DNA of 64,000 nt. Origin: Alcanivorax profundi (GTDB lineage Bacteria > Pseudomonadota > Gammaproteobacteria > Pseudomonadales > Alcanivoracaceae). Shown piece after piece: positions 19,065 through 27,209 of this stretch. Location of the stretch: contig NZ_QYYA01000004.1 of the NCBI RefSeq assembly GCF_003597125.1, positions 186,001 to 250,000 of the forward strand. Direction: 5' to 3'. The position numbers were made by a program, and so were the translations under genes. Every line of letters starts with the position of its first letter. Position 1 is the stretch's first letter. The notes below the pieces were generated by a model that saw only the letters and a program-made list of their open reading frames with translations, searched no databases and was not told the origin of the DNA.

Positions 19065-19079
19065 CCCGAAACGACCATT

Positions 19080-19553
19080 ATGCGAGTTCGCGAACTTCTA
19101 ACCGAAGCACGCACCCACAACGGGGTGCAGGCCAGCAGCAAGAAACAGCTGCTGGATCAGGTGGCACAGCTGGCTGCGGCCGGCTGTGACGGCCTCAAGG
19201 AGCAGGAGGTCTTCGATGCGCTGGTAGCCCGGGAAAAGCTGGGCTCCACCGGCATCGGGGAAGGCATCGCCATCCCCCACTGCCGGCTTGGCAATTGCGA
19301 ACAAGCCATCGGACTATTACTGAAGCTGGACACCCCCATCGATTTTGATGCCGTTGACGGACGCCCCGTTGACTTGGTGTTTGTGTTGCTCGTTCCCCAG
19401 GAAAACCCTGAGCAACACCTGAAAACGCTGAGCCACCTTGCCAGCCTTTTCAATGACGACAGCTACCGGAACGAATTGCGGGTCAGTTCAGACGATCACA
19501 AGCTGTTCCTGACTGCCGTGGAATCCGAAGCTGAATTGCGGTTGGCTTCGTAA
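19080..19553 (+). CDS. ptsN: PTS IIA-like nitrogen regulatory protein PtsN
   Basis: A 157-residue EIIA-Ntr. The phosphorylated His67 lies in GEGIAIPHCRL. The fold-spanning VFVLLVPQENPEQHLKTLSHLA is conserved. It receives phosphate from the NPr protein encoded two genes later and regulates, in other bacteria, potassium transport, carbon storage and stress responses. It lies 15 bases after hpf. Confidence 0.96.
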   Translation: MRVRELLTEARTHNGVQASSKKQLLDQVAQLAAAGCDGLKEQEVFDALVAREKLGSTGIGEGIAIPHCRLGNCEQAIGLLLKLDTPIDFDAVDGRPVDLVFVLLVPQENPEQHLKTLSHLASLFNDDSYRNELRVSSDDHKLFLTAVESEAELRLAS

Positions 19554-19609
19554 CGAGTGAACTCTCGAAAACCAGGCCATAATACAAATTCTCTGCGTGC
19601 ATCCCGATC

Positions 19610-20467
19610 ATGAAACTGACCATCATTAGCGGACGATCCGGGTCTGGCAAATCCACAGCCATCCAGGCGCTGGAGGATCAGGGTTATTACTGTGTCGACA
19701 ATCTTCCTGTCGGCATGCTACCGACCCTGGCCCAACAACTTAGCGAGGGCGAAACTGCCATCGGTCATGTCGCTGTTGGCATAGACGCACGCAACCTTCC
19801 AGGCCAATTGCTGGCCTTCGACAACATTCTTGACGCGCTGAAACAGCAACAAATCACCAGCGAAATCATCTACCTTGATGCTGATGACAACACCCTGCTG
19901 AAGCGATTCAGTGCCACCCGGCGGCGCCATCCTCTGGCGACTGACCAACGCTCACTGGAAGATGCCATCGCTCACGAGAAAGACCTTCTGGCCAATATTC
20001 GCCAACGGGCTGATCTGGTTATCGACAGCAGTAATCACGAAGTGCACAGCCTCAGGAACCTGATCCGTGAACGTGTCGCTCAGCGGCGCAACGCCCTCTC
20101 GCTGCAAATCGAATCCTTCGGTTTCAAGAATGGTCTTCCCACAGATGCTGATTTTGTCTTCGACGTGCGCATTCTTCCCAATCCACATTGGCATCCGGAT
20201 CTGCGCCCTCTTACCGGACGCGACCAGGGGGTAATCGATTTTTTGCAAAAGCACGATATCAGCCACGACCTGCTGGATGACATCGCCACTTTTGTACAGA
20301 GATGGCTGACCGCCTTTGCCCACAGCGATCGGAGTTACGTCACAGTCGCGATCGGTTGTACAGGTGGCCAGCACCGTTCCGTCTACATAACCGAGCAGCT
20401 GGCTGCTCGTCTACGCGAGCAAGGTATCACCTTGCAGGTCCGGCACCGCGAACTGGGATCCAGCTGA
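19610..20467 (+). CDS. rapZ: RNase adapter protein RapZ
   Basis: A 285-residue nucleotide-binding protein of the RapZ/YvcJ family. Walker A is GRSGSGKST (8-16). The C-terminal domain has CTGGQHRSVYI. In E. coli RapZ hands the GlmZ small RNA to RNase E and so lowers GlmS synthesis. Here it keeps the conserved place between ptsN and ptsO, and its TGA directly abuts the next ATG. No strong ribosome site is visible at its start. Confidence 0.95.
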   Translation: MKLTIISGRSGSGKSTAIQALEDQGYYCVDNLPVGMLPTLAQQLSEGETAIGHVAVGIDARNLPGQLLAFDNILDALKQQQITSEIIYLDADDNTLLKRFSATRRRHPLATDQRSLEDAIAHEKDLLANIRQRADLVIDSSNHEVHSLRNLIRERVAQRRNALSLQIESFGFKNGLPTDADFVFDVRILPNPHWHPDLRPLTGRDQGVIDFLQKHDISHDLLDDIATFVQRWLTAFAHSDRSYVTVAIGCTGGQHRSVYITEQLAARLREQGITLQVRHRELGSS

Positions 20468-20737
20468 ATGATCGAACAGTCCCTGGATGTGATCAACAAA
20501 CTTGGCCTGCACGCCCGCGCTGCTGCCAAGGTGGTCAGCGTGGCCTCACGCTATGACAGTGCTATCCACGTGCTTCACAAGGGCAACCGCATTGATGCAA
20601 AAAGCATTATGGGGCTTCTTATGCTCGGCGCCGCCAAAGGCAGCCAGGTCACCTTCCAAGTCGAAGGCGATGACGAAGACGCAGCCATGGCAGAACTGGA
20701 AGACCTGTTTGCAAGGATGTTCGACGAAGGAGAGTGA
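20468..20737 (+). CDS. ptsO: phosphocarrier protein NPr (HPr-like)
   Basis: An 89-residue HPr-family protein of the nitrogen PTS. The phosphorylated His15 is in LGLHARAAA and Ser46 lies in DAKSIMGLLML. Position after rapZ with zero spacing shows it is the NPr (ptsO) partner of PtsN rather than the sugar HPr. Confidence 0.95.
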   Translation: MIEQSLDVINKLGLHARAAAKVVSVASRYDSAIHVLHKGNRIDAKSIMGLLMLGAAKGSQVTFQVEGDDEDAAMAELEDLFARMFDEGE

Positions 20738-20741
20738 AAAA

Positions 20742-20877
20742 CAGTTAACCGTGAATAGTGAACAGTTGAAAAATCAAGTACCACAGACTCTGAAGGACTG
20801 TTACTGTGTGGTCATCCCAGCCAAGCAGCAGCACGCTTTGTTTTCGCTGTTAACTCTTCACTGTTAACTGTTAACTG
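20742..20877. repeat. intergenic inverted repeat, GTTAAC family, between ptsO and mgtE
   Basis: The left part (20742-20773) and the right part (20841-20877) carry several inverted matches: CAGTTAAC with GTTAACTG, and AGTGAACAGTT with AACTCTTCACT (10 of 11). It fills nearly all of the 146-base gap and ends six bases before the mgtE ATG, leaving no ribosome site there. It is a relative of the lptB-rpoN element. Confidence 0.6.
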
Positions 20878-20883
20878 ATTTCC

Positions 20884-22248
20884 ATGCCCGCCGACAGCAG
20901 CCGCAGCCAGCAACATCTCAAAGCCATCAACCGCGCACTGGCCAGCGGGACCTATACGCAGGTCCGGCAGCTGATCAACAACCTGCCCGGCGCTGAAGCC
21001 GCCCACTTGATTGAGTCTTCCCCTCCACGAGAGCGGGAAATTCTCTGGCAGCTGCTCAGCAAGGAACAGGAAACCGAAGTCCTGCAGTATCTGGGCGAAG
21101 AGGTCCGGGTTGAGCTATTGCGCAACCTCAGCACCGATGAGCTGGTGTCGCTGGTTGAAGAACTGGATACCGACGACCTCGCTGATTTACTGCAAGAACT
21201 ACCTGATCATGTCACCAGTCAGGTGATGGCCAGCCTCGACGAACAAAACCGCGAGCGGCTGGAGCACGTGATGAGCTACCCGGTGGATACCGCCGGGGGC
21301 CTGATGAACACCGATGTGATCACCGTGAGACCGGAGATCACTTTTGAAGTGGTTCAGCGCTATCTACGTTTGCGAGGCGATATCCCTCGCACCACTGATA
21401 ACCTGGCCGTAGTCAACCGGAAAAACCAGTTCATTGGGCTGTTGCCTCTCACCAAGGTGCTGATCAGCGATCCGGGCACTACTGTGCGCGAAGCCATGAT
21501 CACCGATATTCAGTCGATCCCGGCCACCCTGCCTGCCCATGACGTCGCCAAGATCTTTGAGCGCCACGACTTGGTGACAGCCCCTGTCATCGACGACGAA
21601 GGCATGCTGGTAGGCCGTATCACCATTGATGACGTAGTAGACGTAATCATGGAAGAAGCCGACCACTCCTTAATGAGTATGGCGGGTCTGGACGATGACG
21701 AGGATACGTTCGGCTCGGTTTGGCAAACCGCCCGCCGCAGAGCGCTGTGGCTGGGTATCAACCTGCTGACCGCGTTGGCTGCCTCTGCCGTGATCGGCCT
21801 GTTCGAGGCGACGCTGGAAAAGGTGGTGGCCCTCGCTATCCTGATGCCGATCGTCGCCAGTATGGGCGGCATCGCCGGCAGCCAGACGCTGACGCTGGTG
21901 ATTCGCGCCATGGCACTGGGACAGATTCAGTCCAACAACACCCGCTATCTGCTATTCAAGGAGCTATCTGTTGGCGCCATCAATGGGTTGTTGTGGGCTA
22001 CCGTGATTGGCATTACCGCCGGGTTGTGGTTCAGTGACGTAAGCATCGGCATCGTGATCAGCGTGGCCATGGTGATCAACCTGATCATGGCCGCCTGTGC
22101 CGGTGCACTGCTGCCCATGATCATGAAAAAAATGGGTATCGACCCGGCCCTGGCCGGATCTGTAGTCCTCACCACTATCACCGATATTGTTGGCTTCATG
22201 GCCTTCTTGGGCCTGGCTACCGTGCTGTATGCCAATTTGTTGGTGTGA
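20884..22248 (+). CDS. mgtE: magnesium transporter MgtE
   Basis: A 454-residue Mg2+ channel/transporter. An N-terminal superhelical domain (about 20-125), two CBS domains (about 140-255, including TAPVIDDEGMLVGRITIDDVVDVI) and five membrane helices (from about 285 to the end) match MgtE. The pore region shows MGGIAGSQTLTLVIR. CBS domains gate the pore by Mg2+ in known members. The start has no Shine-Dalgarno sequence because a repeat element abuts it. No magnesium riboswitch is seen in its short leader. Confidence 0.95.
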   Translation: MPADSSRSQQHLKAINRALASGTYTQVRQLINNLPGAEAAHLIESSPPREREILWQLLSKEQETEVLQYLGEEVRVELLRNLSTDELVSLVEELDTDDLADLLQELPDHVTSQVMASLDEQNRERLEHVMSYPVDTAGGLMNTDVITVRPEITFEVVQRYLRLRGDIPRTTDNLAVVNRKNQFIGLLPLTKVLISDPGTTVREAMITDIQSIPATLPAHDVAKIFERHDLVTAPVIDDEGMLVGRITIDDVVDVIMEEADHSLMSMAGLDDDEDTFGSVWQTARRRALWLGINLLTALAASAVIGLFEATLEKVVALAILMPIVASMGGIAGSQTLTLVIRAMALGQIQSNNTRYLLFKELSVGAINGLLWATVIGITAGLWFSDVSIGIVISVAMVINLIMAACAGALLPMIMKKMGIDPALAGSVVLTTITDIVGFMAFLGLATVLYANLLV

Positions 22249-22356
22249 ACGGAGCCTCCCGAGTCTTTCATCCACTCTGGAAGGCGTTTCCGTTCTTCTA
22301 AATCACGAGAACTATTTTAGGTATTGCCTTCCTGTCAAGCGCAGCTAGCCGCTCAA

Positions 22357-22394
22357 ACACAAAAGCCGAAAGGGGCTCCTTTCGGCTTTTGTGT
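22357..22394. terminator. bidirectional intrinsic terminator, mgtE and BPSS1780-type gene
   Basis: A perfect 17-bp stem (22357-22373 with 22378-22394) closes a GGCT loop. Runs of A on the left and T on the right make it suitable for both converging genes. Confidence 0.85.
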
Positions 22395-22408
22395 TGGCGT
22401 GGCACGAA

Positions 22409-23200
22409 TTATTCCGTAAATACCTGTTTGAATGATGCGTAATACGCACCCGCCAACAACGGGCCAGCAAGCAGCAACCCAAGAAAAAGCGGAATCGTTG
22501 CCACCATCACCAACACCGTCGCCACAATGCCATAGAGAATCAGCGGGAGCAGATTCGTCAGGCAGGCTTTAAAACTAAGCCCCAGCGCTTCACCCGGGCC
22601 CATATTGCCAAGGAAGACCAGCGGGATACTGAAGTAGAAAAGACAGCCAGCCGCCATCAGAAACAAGAACATGATCAGACCTGCCAATGCGATGGCGCCC
22701 CCGCCAATACCCACATCCGGTACTCTTCCCGCCTCCATGGCATTAAGCATGCTCACATCAAAACCGATGCTCAAAAACAGCAGCACCATCGCTACGATGA
22801 AAATGCCCACGTAGACCGCCAACTGCAACAACGCCAGGATCACCAATGGACCGGTTTTTTCTGAGAATCCGGCAAAAAGGTCAGCAAACTCCACACTGCC
22901 TTCGTTATCCAGCCGGTAGAACATTTTAACCAGCCCGGCATACAGCAGCGTCATCAAAAACATGGCCGCCAACCCACCGATAAAGGGGACGAACTGCACA
23001 GCCACATTCAGCAGCATGAGCACCACCAATGCGCCAATCATTACCCCCCAGTTGCCCGCCAGCATCGCCTTACCCTGGCCAAACCAGCTCATGGCATCGC
23101 CCATAGACACTTTTTGGGCCGTACCGATAACCAGCTCTGCAGCCTGTGGCGGTACCGCCACATCGCTGGTCGGTTGTTGATAAGGATTCATTTCTGACAT
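22409..23200 (-). CDS. BPSS1780-like integral membrane protein
   Basis: A 263-residue hypothetical membrane protein. After about 35 polar residues come roughly five to six hydrophobic segments of some 20-25 residues, Gly- and Leu-rich, with LADLFAGFSEKTGPLV between two of them. It resembles the BPSS1780 family, whose function is not known to me. The start MSEMNPYQQP follows GGAGGG; an upstream ATG lacks this. It ends 15 bases from the shared terminator and follows pmbA with its start 26 bases before the pmbA stop region. Confidence 0.75.
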   Translation of the reverse strand: MSEMNPYQQPTSDVAVPPQAAELVIGTAQKVSMGDAMSWFGQGKAMLAGNWGVMIGALVVLMLLNVAVQFVPFIGGLAAMFLMTLLYAGLVKMFYRLDNEGSVEFADLFAGFSEKTGPLVILALLQLAVYVGIFIVAMVLLFLSIGFDVSMLNAMEAGRVPDVGIGGGAIALAGLIMFLFLMAAGCLFYFSIPLVFLGNMGPGEALGLSFKACLTNLLPLILYGIVATVLVMVATIPLFLGLLLAGPLLAGAYYASFKQVFTE

Positions 23201-23225
23201 GCTTTTTCCCTCCAATGGAAAGTTA

Positions 23226-24581
23226 TTATCGTCCTGCAATTTTCATGGGCGACAGCAGCAGAGAACCACAGGCGATGTTGCCGCGATAATCCACATCGGT
23301 GCCGCTACCCTGGATGCCACGTAGCATCTCCGCCAGATGACCGGCAATGGTGAATTCCTGTACCGGTGAAGTAATCCGCCCATTCTCGAACAGGAAGCCA
23401 CTGGCACCGCGAGAGTAATCCCCCGTCACCATATTCACCCCTTGCCCCATGACCTCGGTGATCAAGATCCCTTTGGGCACTCGGGCCATCAACGCTTCCA
23501 GAGACTCTCCAGTATCGGTGACGCGCAAGTTGCGAACACCACCGCCATTGCCGGTCGGAGACATGCCAAGACGTCGACTGGCATACAGACTCAAGGCAAA
23601 GGAGGTCAGGATGCCGTCTTCCACAAAGGCCTGCTCGCCGGTAGGCAAACCGTCACCATCGAAGGGCGACGACGCATTGCCTGCAGGCAGGTGCGGGTGT
23701 TCACTGAGGGTAAAGCCCGCAGGCAGCACCGCCTTGCCAAGGCTGTCTTGCAAAAAAGAGCTGCGACGATAAATGGCGCCACCACTGATTCCGGACACCA
23801 GATGGCCAAGCAAGCCCGATGCCACTTCCGGGGCAAAAATGACAGGCAATTCACCGGTTTCCGGAATCACCGCCCCCAGGCGTGACAGTGCCCGCTCCCG
23901 GGACATCTGTCCTACGGTTTCAGCATCCGCCAGCTTCTCGCCAATACGCCCACCGTCGTACCAGTAATCCCGTTGCATTCCGTCATCGTCTTCCGCGACC
24001 ACGCTGCATACGCGGCTGTGGTGGGTGCCGCGATAGCCGTGCAGGAAACCTTCCGAGGTTGCGAACACGCGCAGGCTGGCACCGCTGTTAATGGAGGCAC
24101 CTTCCGAATTGACGATACGGCTATCGTCACGGGCCACCTTTTCGCACGCCATGGCTTCGTCGATCGCTCTGCCAGTGTCCATCTCCCATGGGTGATACAG
24201 GTCCAGTTCAGGAATATCACGGGCCAGTTGGTCCGCCGGCGCCAGCCCCGCATGCTTGTCAGCTTCGGTGTAGCGCGCAATGGCAGAGGCCGCTTTCAGG
24301 GTGTCACGCAGGCTGTCGCGATTGTCGTCCGAGCTGCTCGCATGTCCCTTGCACAACCCCTGGAACACGGTGACAGAAACGCCTCTGTCGCGGTGAAACT
24401 CGACCGTTTCCACCTCGCCCTGCCGCACGTTGACCGAAAAGCCCTGACTGAGGCTGACATTCACCTCAACCCCGTCCAGCCCCAGCCGTTTTCCCTCTTC
24501 CAGCACCCAGGCAGCGGTATCCTGCGCCTGCTGAAGTTGTGCCATGTCGAGTGCCGCTGTCGTTGCGGAGGAATCAGACAT
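23226..24581 (-). CDS. pmbA: metalloprotease PmbA/TldE
   Basis: A 451-residue TldE subunit of the TldD-TldE protease, which degrades unfolded peptides and matures microcin B17, and acts on CcdA in E. coli. The MSPTGNGGGVRNLRV and TGDYSRGASGFLFENGRI blocks are typical. Unlike TldD it lacks the HExxxH zinc site, as expected for the inactive partner. The active subunit gene, tldD, lies about 2.6 kb away on the same strand, separated by darP, the MORN protein and a cyclic-nucleotide-binding gene. Confidence 0.94.
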   Translation of the reverse strand: MSDSSATTAALDMAQLQQAQDTAAWVLEEGKRLGLDGVEVNVSLSQGFSVNVRQGEVETVEFHRDRGVSVTVFQGLCKGHASSSDDNRDSLRDTLKAASAIARYTEADKHAGLAPADQLARDIPELDLYHPWEMDTGRAIDEAMACEKVARDDSRIVNSEGASINSGASLRVFATSEGFLHGYRGTHHSRVCSVVAEDDDGMQRDYWYDGGRIGEKLADAETVGQMSRERALSRLGAVIPETGELPVIFAPEVASGLLGHLVSGISGGAIYRRSSFLQDSLGKAVLPAGFTLSEHPHLPAGNASSPFDGDGLPTGEQAFVEDGILTSFALSLYASRRLGMSPTGNGGGVRNLRVTDTGESLEALMARVPKGILITEVMGQGVNMVTGDYSRGASGFLFENGRITSPVQEFTIAGHLAEMLRGIQGSGTDVDYRGNIACGSLLLSPMKIAGR

Positions 24582-24622
24582 AAAATAGCGCTTCCCTTAC
24601 CCATTAATTCAAGTGAAGTCAG

Positions 24623-25162
24623 ATGACCGAGTATAACGACGACCCGTACACCAGCAAATCCGAGCAGAAACGGGATGACCTGGCCCTGCAGGAGCTCGGG
24701 CAGTCGCTGATGGCGCTCAAGCAGACCGAACTGGATCGCCTGCCCCTGAGCGACGGCCTCAAAAAAGGTCTTGAAGAAGCCCGCCGCATCACCAGCAACG
24801 AAGCCCGCCGCCGACATTCGCTGTACATCGGTCGTCTGGTCCGGGAATCCAACAGCGAACAGATTGTACAAGCACTGGAGGCGCTTCAGGATCCGTTCCG
24901 CCAGCAACGGCTCACCAATTGGGTAGAGCAGATCGTTGGCTGCGAACAACCCCGTGAAGCAGATGCCACCGTGCAGCAAATTCTGGACTTCTTTCCCCAT
25001 GGGGATCGCCAGCAAATGCGCAACCTGACCCGCAATGCGCTCAAGGCTCGCCTCGCCGACCCGGCCAATGCCAGCCCGGGAGAAAAAGAGAAGTTCAAAC
25101 GCGAACGCCGCAAGCTGATGAATTACCTGAATCAGCTGGACAAAACCGTGCCCCTGTTTTGA
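24623..25162 (+). CDS. darP: ribosome biogenesis factor DarP (YjgA, DUF615)
   Basis: A 179-residue helical, highly charged protein of the YjgA family, which in E. coli associates with late 50S assembly intermediates. The N-terminal SKSEQKRDDLALQELGQSL and DRQQMRNLTRNALK are family features. It is divergent from pmbA across 41 bases, the same adjacency seen in E. coli and Pseudomonas. Confidence 0.93.
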   Translation: MTEYNDDPYTSKSEQKRDDLALQELGQSLMALKQTELDRLPLSDGLKKGLEEARRITSNEARRRHSLYIGRLVRESNSEQIVQALEALQDPFRQQRLTNWVEQIVGCEQPREADATVQQILDFFPHGDRQQMRNLTRNALKARLADPANASPGEKEKFKRERRKLMNYLNQLDKTVPLF

Positions 25163-25219
25163 ACCGAGCCCTACAGCCGCCCGTGCAGAAGTGCCCTCCA
25201 GCACCTGCCGGGCGCACCG

Positions 25220-26725
25220 TCAGGGCTTGTGCAATGCTGGCGTTTCGAGACTTTGCCACCAGCCCAGGAAGCTGTGACCAACCGCCTTCTGGGGTAATGA
25301 GCGCTCATGCTCGTCAAACCCCTGCTCTTCTTCCATCCGCGATACTTTCGCCTGCGCCGCCGAGAACCAGGCATCCGGATCATTCACGCCGGCACTCATT
25401 CCCTCTCCATACAGCGCCTTGCTAAACCAGGTGCGCTCAGAATCATCACCGCACCCAAAAGACGTACGGTCTGTTGCTGCAGACGAGAACACGACTCTCT
25501 CAGGCGCCGCCAACGCGTCCACCCAGTGCCCGGAATAACAGGCTGAAACAACCACCCACTGGTGTTTAACCGCCAAACTGTTCAACCAGTTCTTTGCGTC
25601 ATCGACTGCCAGGTTGTTAAGCCGAAGGTTATGGGTATCAAGAACCAGATCACCATTTACGGCCCCGTGACTGACAAAATGGATTAACAGCAAGTCTTCC
25701 GCTGGATCCATCAACGCATCCAGGGCGTTAAGACTTTCCCGCACACTGGTCCGTGTCGCCAAAGGCAATTCATCGCTGCCTCCATTTACCAGCAGAATCT
25801 GCCGGCGCTTCAGGTCGAGCACAGAACTGAGCCGGGAAGAGACCCAACCGACTTCTCGCTGGAAGACTCCTTCCGTACCGTCCCCCCCCACCGCCAGGAA
25901 GTAAACATCCCGGACACCGGGACGCTGTGGCGCCAATGAAGACAAGGCTGACTGCAAGCGACTGGATTCGGTATACAGACGAGCCTCCATACCTGCTGCC
26001 TGTTGCTGCCGGCGTTGCCGATATGCCTTCTCACTAAGGTAATATTTGCCCCGCACGAAGTACCCATTCTCCAGCGTCGGCTGGGCACCAGCCTCACCCG
26101 GAATCACCCTGACACCCGGACCTTCGGCTTGTCCGTACTCAAACCCGGCACGAATGATGACGCCATCCGGGCGGGTCAACTCACCTTGCCCGTGAAAATC
26201 AAAGTCAAGAAATGGGCCGCTATACTGATAACCTTCCTCGTTACGATAGGTACCCTCGGTAATCTCACCCTCAGAGTAGCGCCCCTCGTATTGCTCCCCT
26301 TCCTCAGTTACCCACAGCCCGTCACCATGGGGCAGGAAGTCCTGAAACTCGCCCTGATAGGAATCCTCTTCCCCAAAGGTCATCACCCCGGCAACAAGCT
26401 CGCCTTCCCGGAAGGTGCCCTGAAAATGCTCATCACCGCAAATCAGGCTTCCCTCACCATGCAGCACCCCTTCGACAAAAGCGCCCTCCATGACACAACC
26501 ATCCTGTAACTCAAGTCGACCTTGACCGGTCATCAAGCCAGCGCGGAACTCCCCCTCGTAACGGCGGCCATCAGGCCAGCGCAGTTCGCCGTATCCGTGG
26601 AAAAGATTATCTTGAATTTCACCGTCATAGACCGCCCCATCGGGCAGCTTCACATCGGCAGGCATAGGCCCGGGGTCGCAAGCCGCCAGCCCCAGGGCCA
26701 GTACGACTACGCCAAGGTTTCGCAT
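25220..26725 (-). CDS. lipoprotein with MORN repeats and a caspase/legumain-like (C13) peptidase domain
   Basis: A 501-residue predicted lipoprotein. The lipobox LGLAAC puts the lipidated Cys at 16. Residues about 30-205 hold seven or so MORN-type repeats (YxGEFxxGxxHGxGxL pattern, for example RRYEGEFRAGLMTGQGRL). A low-complexity linker (about 235-265) leads to a C-terminal domain of the C13 legumain/caspase clan. Its conserved dyad is His353 in HFVSHGA and Cys396 in VVSACYSG, each at the end of a hydrophobic strand. The start follows AGGAACCC; the longer frame has no signal peptide. It is downstream of tldD and the cyclic-nucleotide-binding gene on the same strand. The biological target is unknown; it could remodel or cleave envelope proteins. 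Confidence 0.85.
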   Translation of the reverse strand: MRNLGVVVLALGLAACDPGPMPADVKLPDGAVYDGEIQDNLFHGYGELRWPDGRRYEGEFRAGLMTGQGRLELQDGCVMEGAFVEGVLHGEGSLICGDEHFQGTFREGELVAGVMTFGEEDSYQGEFQDFLPHGDGLWVTEEGEQYEGRYSEGEITEGTYRNEEGYQYSGPFLDFDFHGQGELTRPDGVIIRAGFEYGQAEGPGVRVIPGEAGAQPTLENGYFVRGKYYLSEKAYRQRRQQQAAGMEARLYTESSRLQSALSSLAPQRPGVRDVYFLAVGGDGTEGVFQREVGWVSSRLSSVLDLKRRQILLVNGGSDELPLATRTSVRESLNALDALMDPAEDLLLIHFVSHGAVNGDLVLDTHNLRLNNLAVDDAKNWLNSLAVKHQWVVVSACYSGHWVDALAAPERVVFSSAATDRTSFGCGDDSERTWFSKALYGEGMSAGVNDPDAWFSAAQAKVSRMEEEQGFDEHERSLPQKAVGHSFLGWWQSLETPALHKP

Positions 26726-26747
26726 AAGGGTTCCTGTAAAGACCGGT

Positions 26748-27209
26748 TCAACCAACCGGTAATTTGAACTGGGCCAACTGGGAGGACGTCCGGCGCAGGT
26801 GGACACAGAGTAGCTTGGCAATGTTCTCCATCACCAAGCTAACGGCGTTGGGGCTGCGGCGCCGGAGTTGATCCAGGCCCTTTCGGGTGAGCACAATCAG
26901 CGTGGCGTCTTCGGCAGCCCTGACCGTGGCCGAACGAGGCTCATGATCCACCAGCGCCATTTCACCCATGGAATCACCGGGGCGCAGATGGGCGATCACT
27001 ACTTCGCCACCTTCCACATTCTGCTTAACGATATCCAGGCAACCCCGTACCACAAAGCAGACAAAATCACTGCGGTCACCCTCCCGGCAGACCGTTTCGC
27101 CAACCGGTACGCGGTTGACGAATACCAGTTTTTCCAGAAGCCGTAATTCCTCTTCGCTGAGGCCGGTAAACAGGCGCATACGCGACAGAATATCAATCAC
27201 CTGAGACAT
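26748..27209 (-). CDS. cyclic-nucleotide-binding domain protein, single domain
   Basis: A 153-residue protein consisting of one cNMP-binding beta-roll without a DNA-binding domain. The phosphate-binding cassette is GDSMGEMALVDHEPRSATVRA with Gly-Glu and Arg present, so nucleotide binding is plausible. It is a candidate regulatory module for a partner protein. The ATG overlaps the tldD stop by one base (TGATG), which indicates translational coupling, and the MORN-protease gene follows 22 bases later. The cognate nucleotide is unknown. Confidence 0.87.
   Translation of the reverse strand: MSQVIDILSRMRLFTGLSEEELRLLEKLVFVNRVPVGETVCREGDRSDFVCFVVRGCLDIVKQNVEGGEVVIAHLRPGDSMGEMALVDHEPRSATVRAAEDATLIVLTRKGLDQLRRRSPNAVSLVMENIAKLLCVHLRRTSSQLAQFKLPVG

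Noticed and set aside
20738-20883. A magnesium riboswitch or leader before mgtE
   Set aside because: The gap is short and is explained by the inverted-repeat element; no M-box-like architecture is seen.
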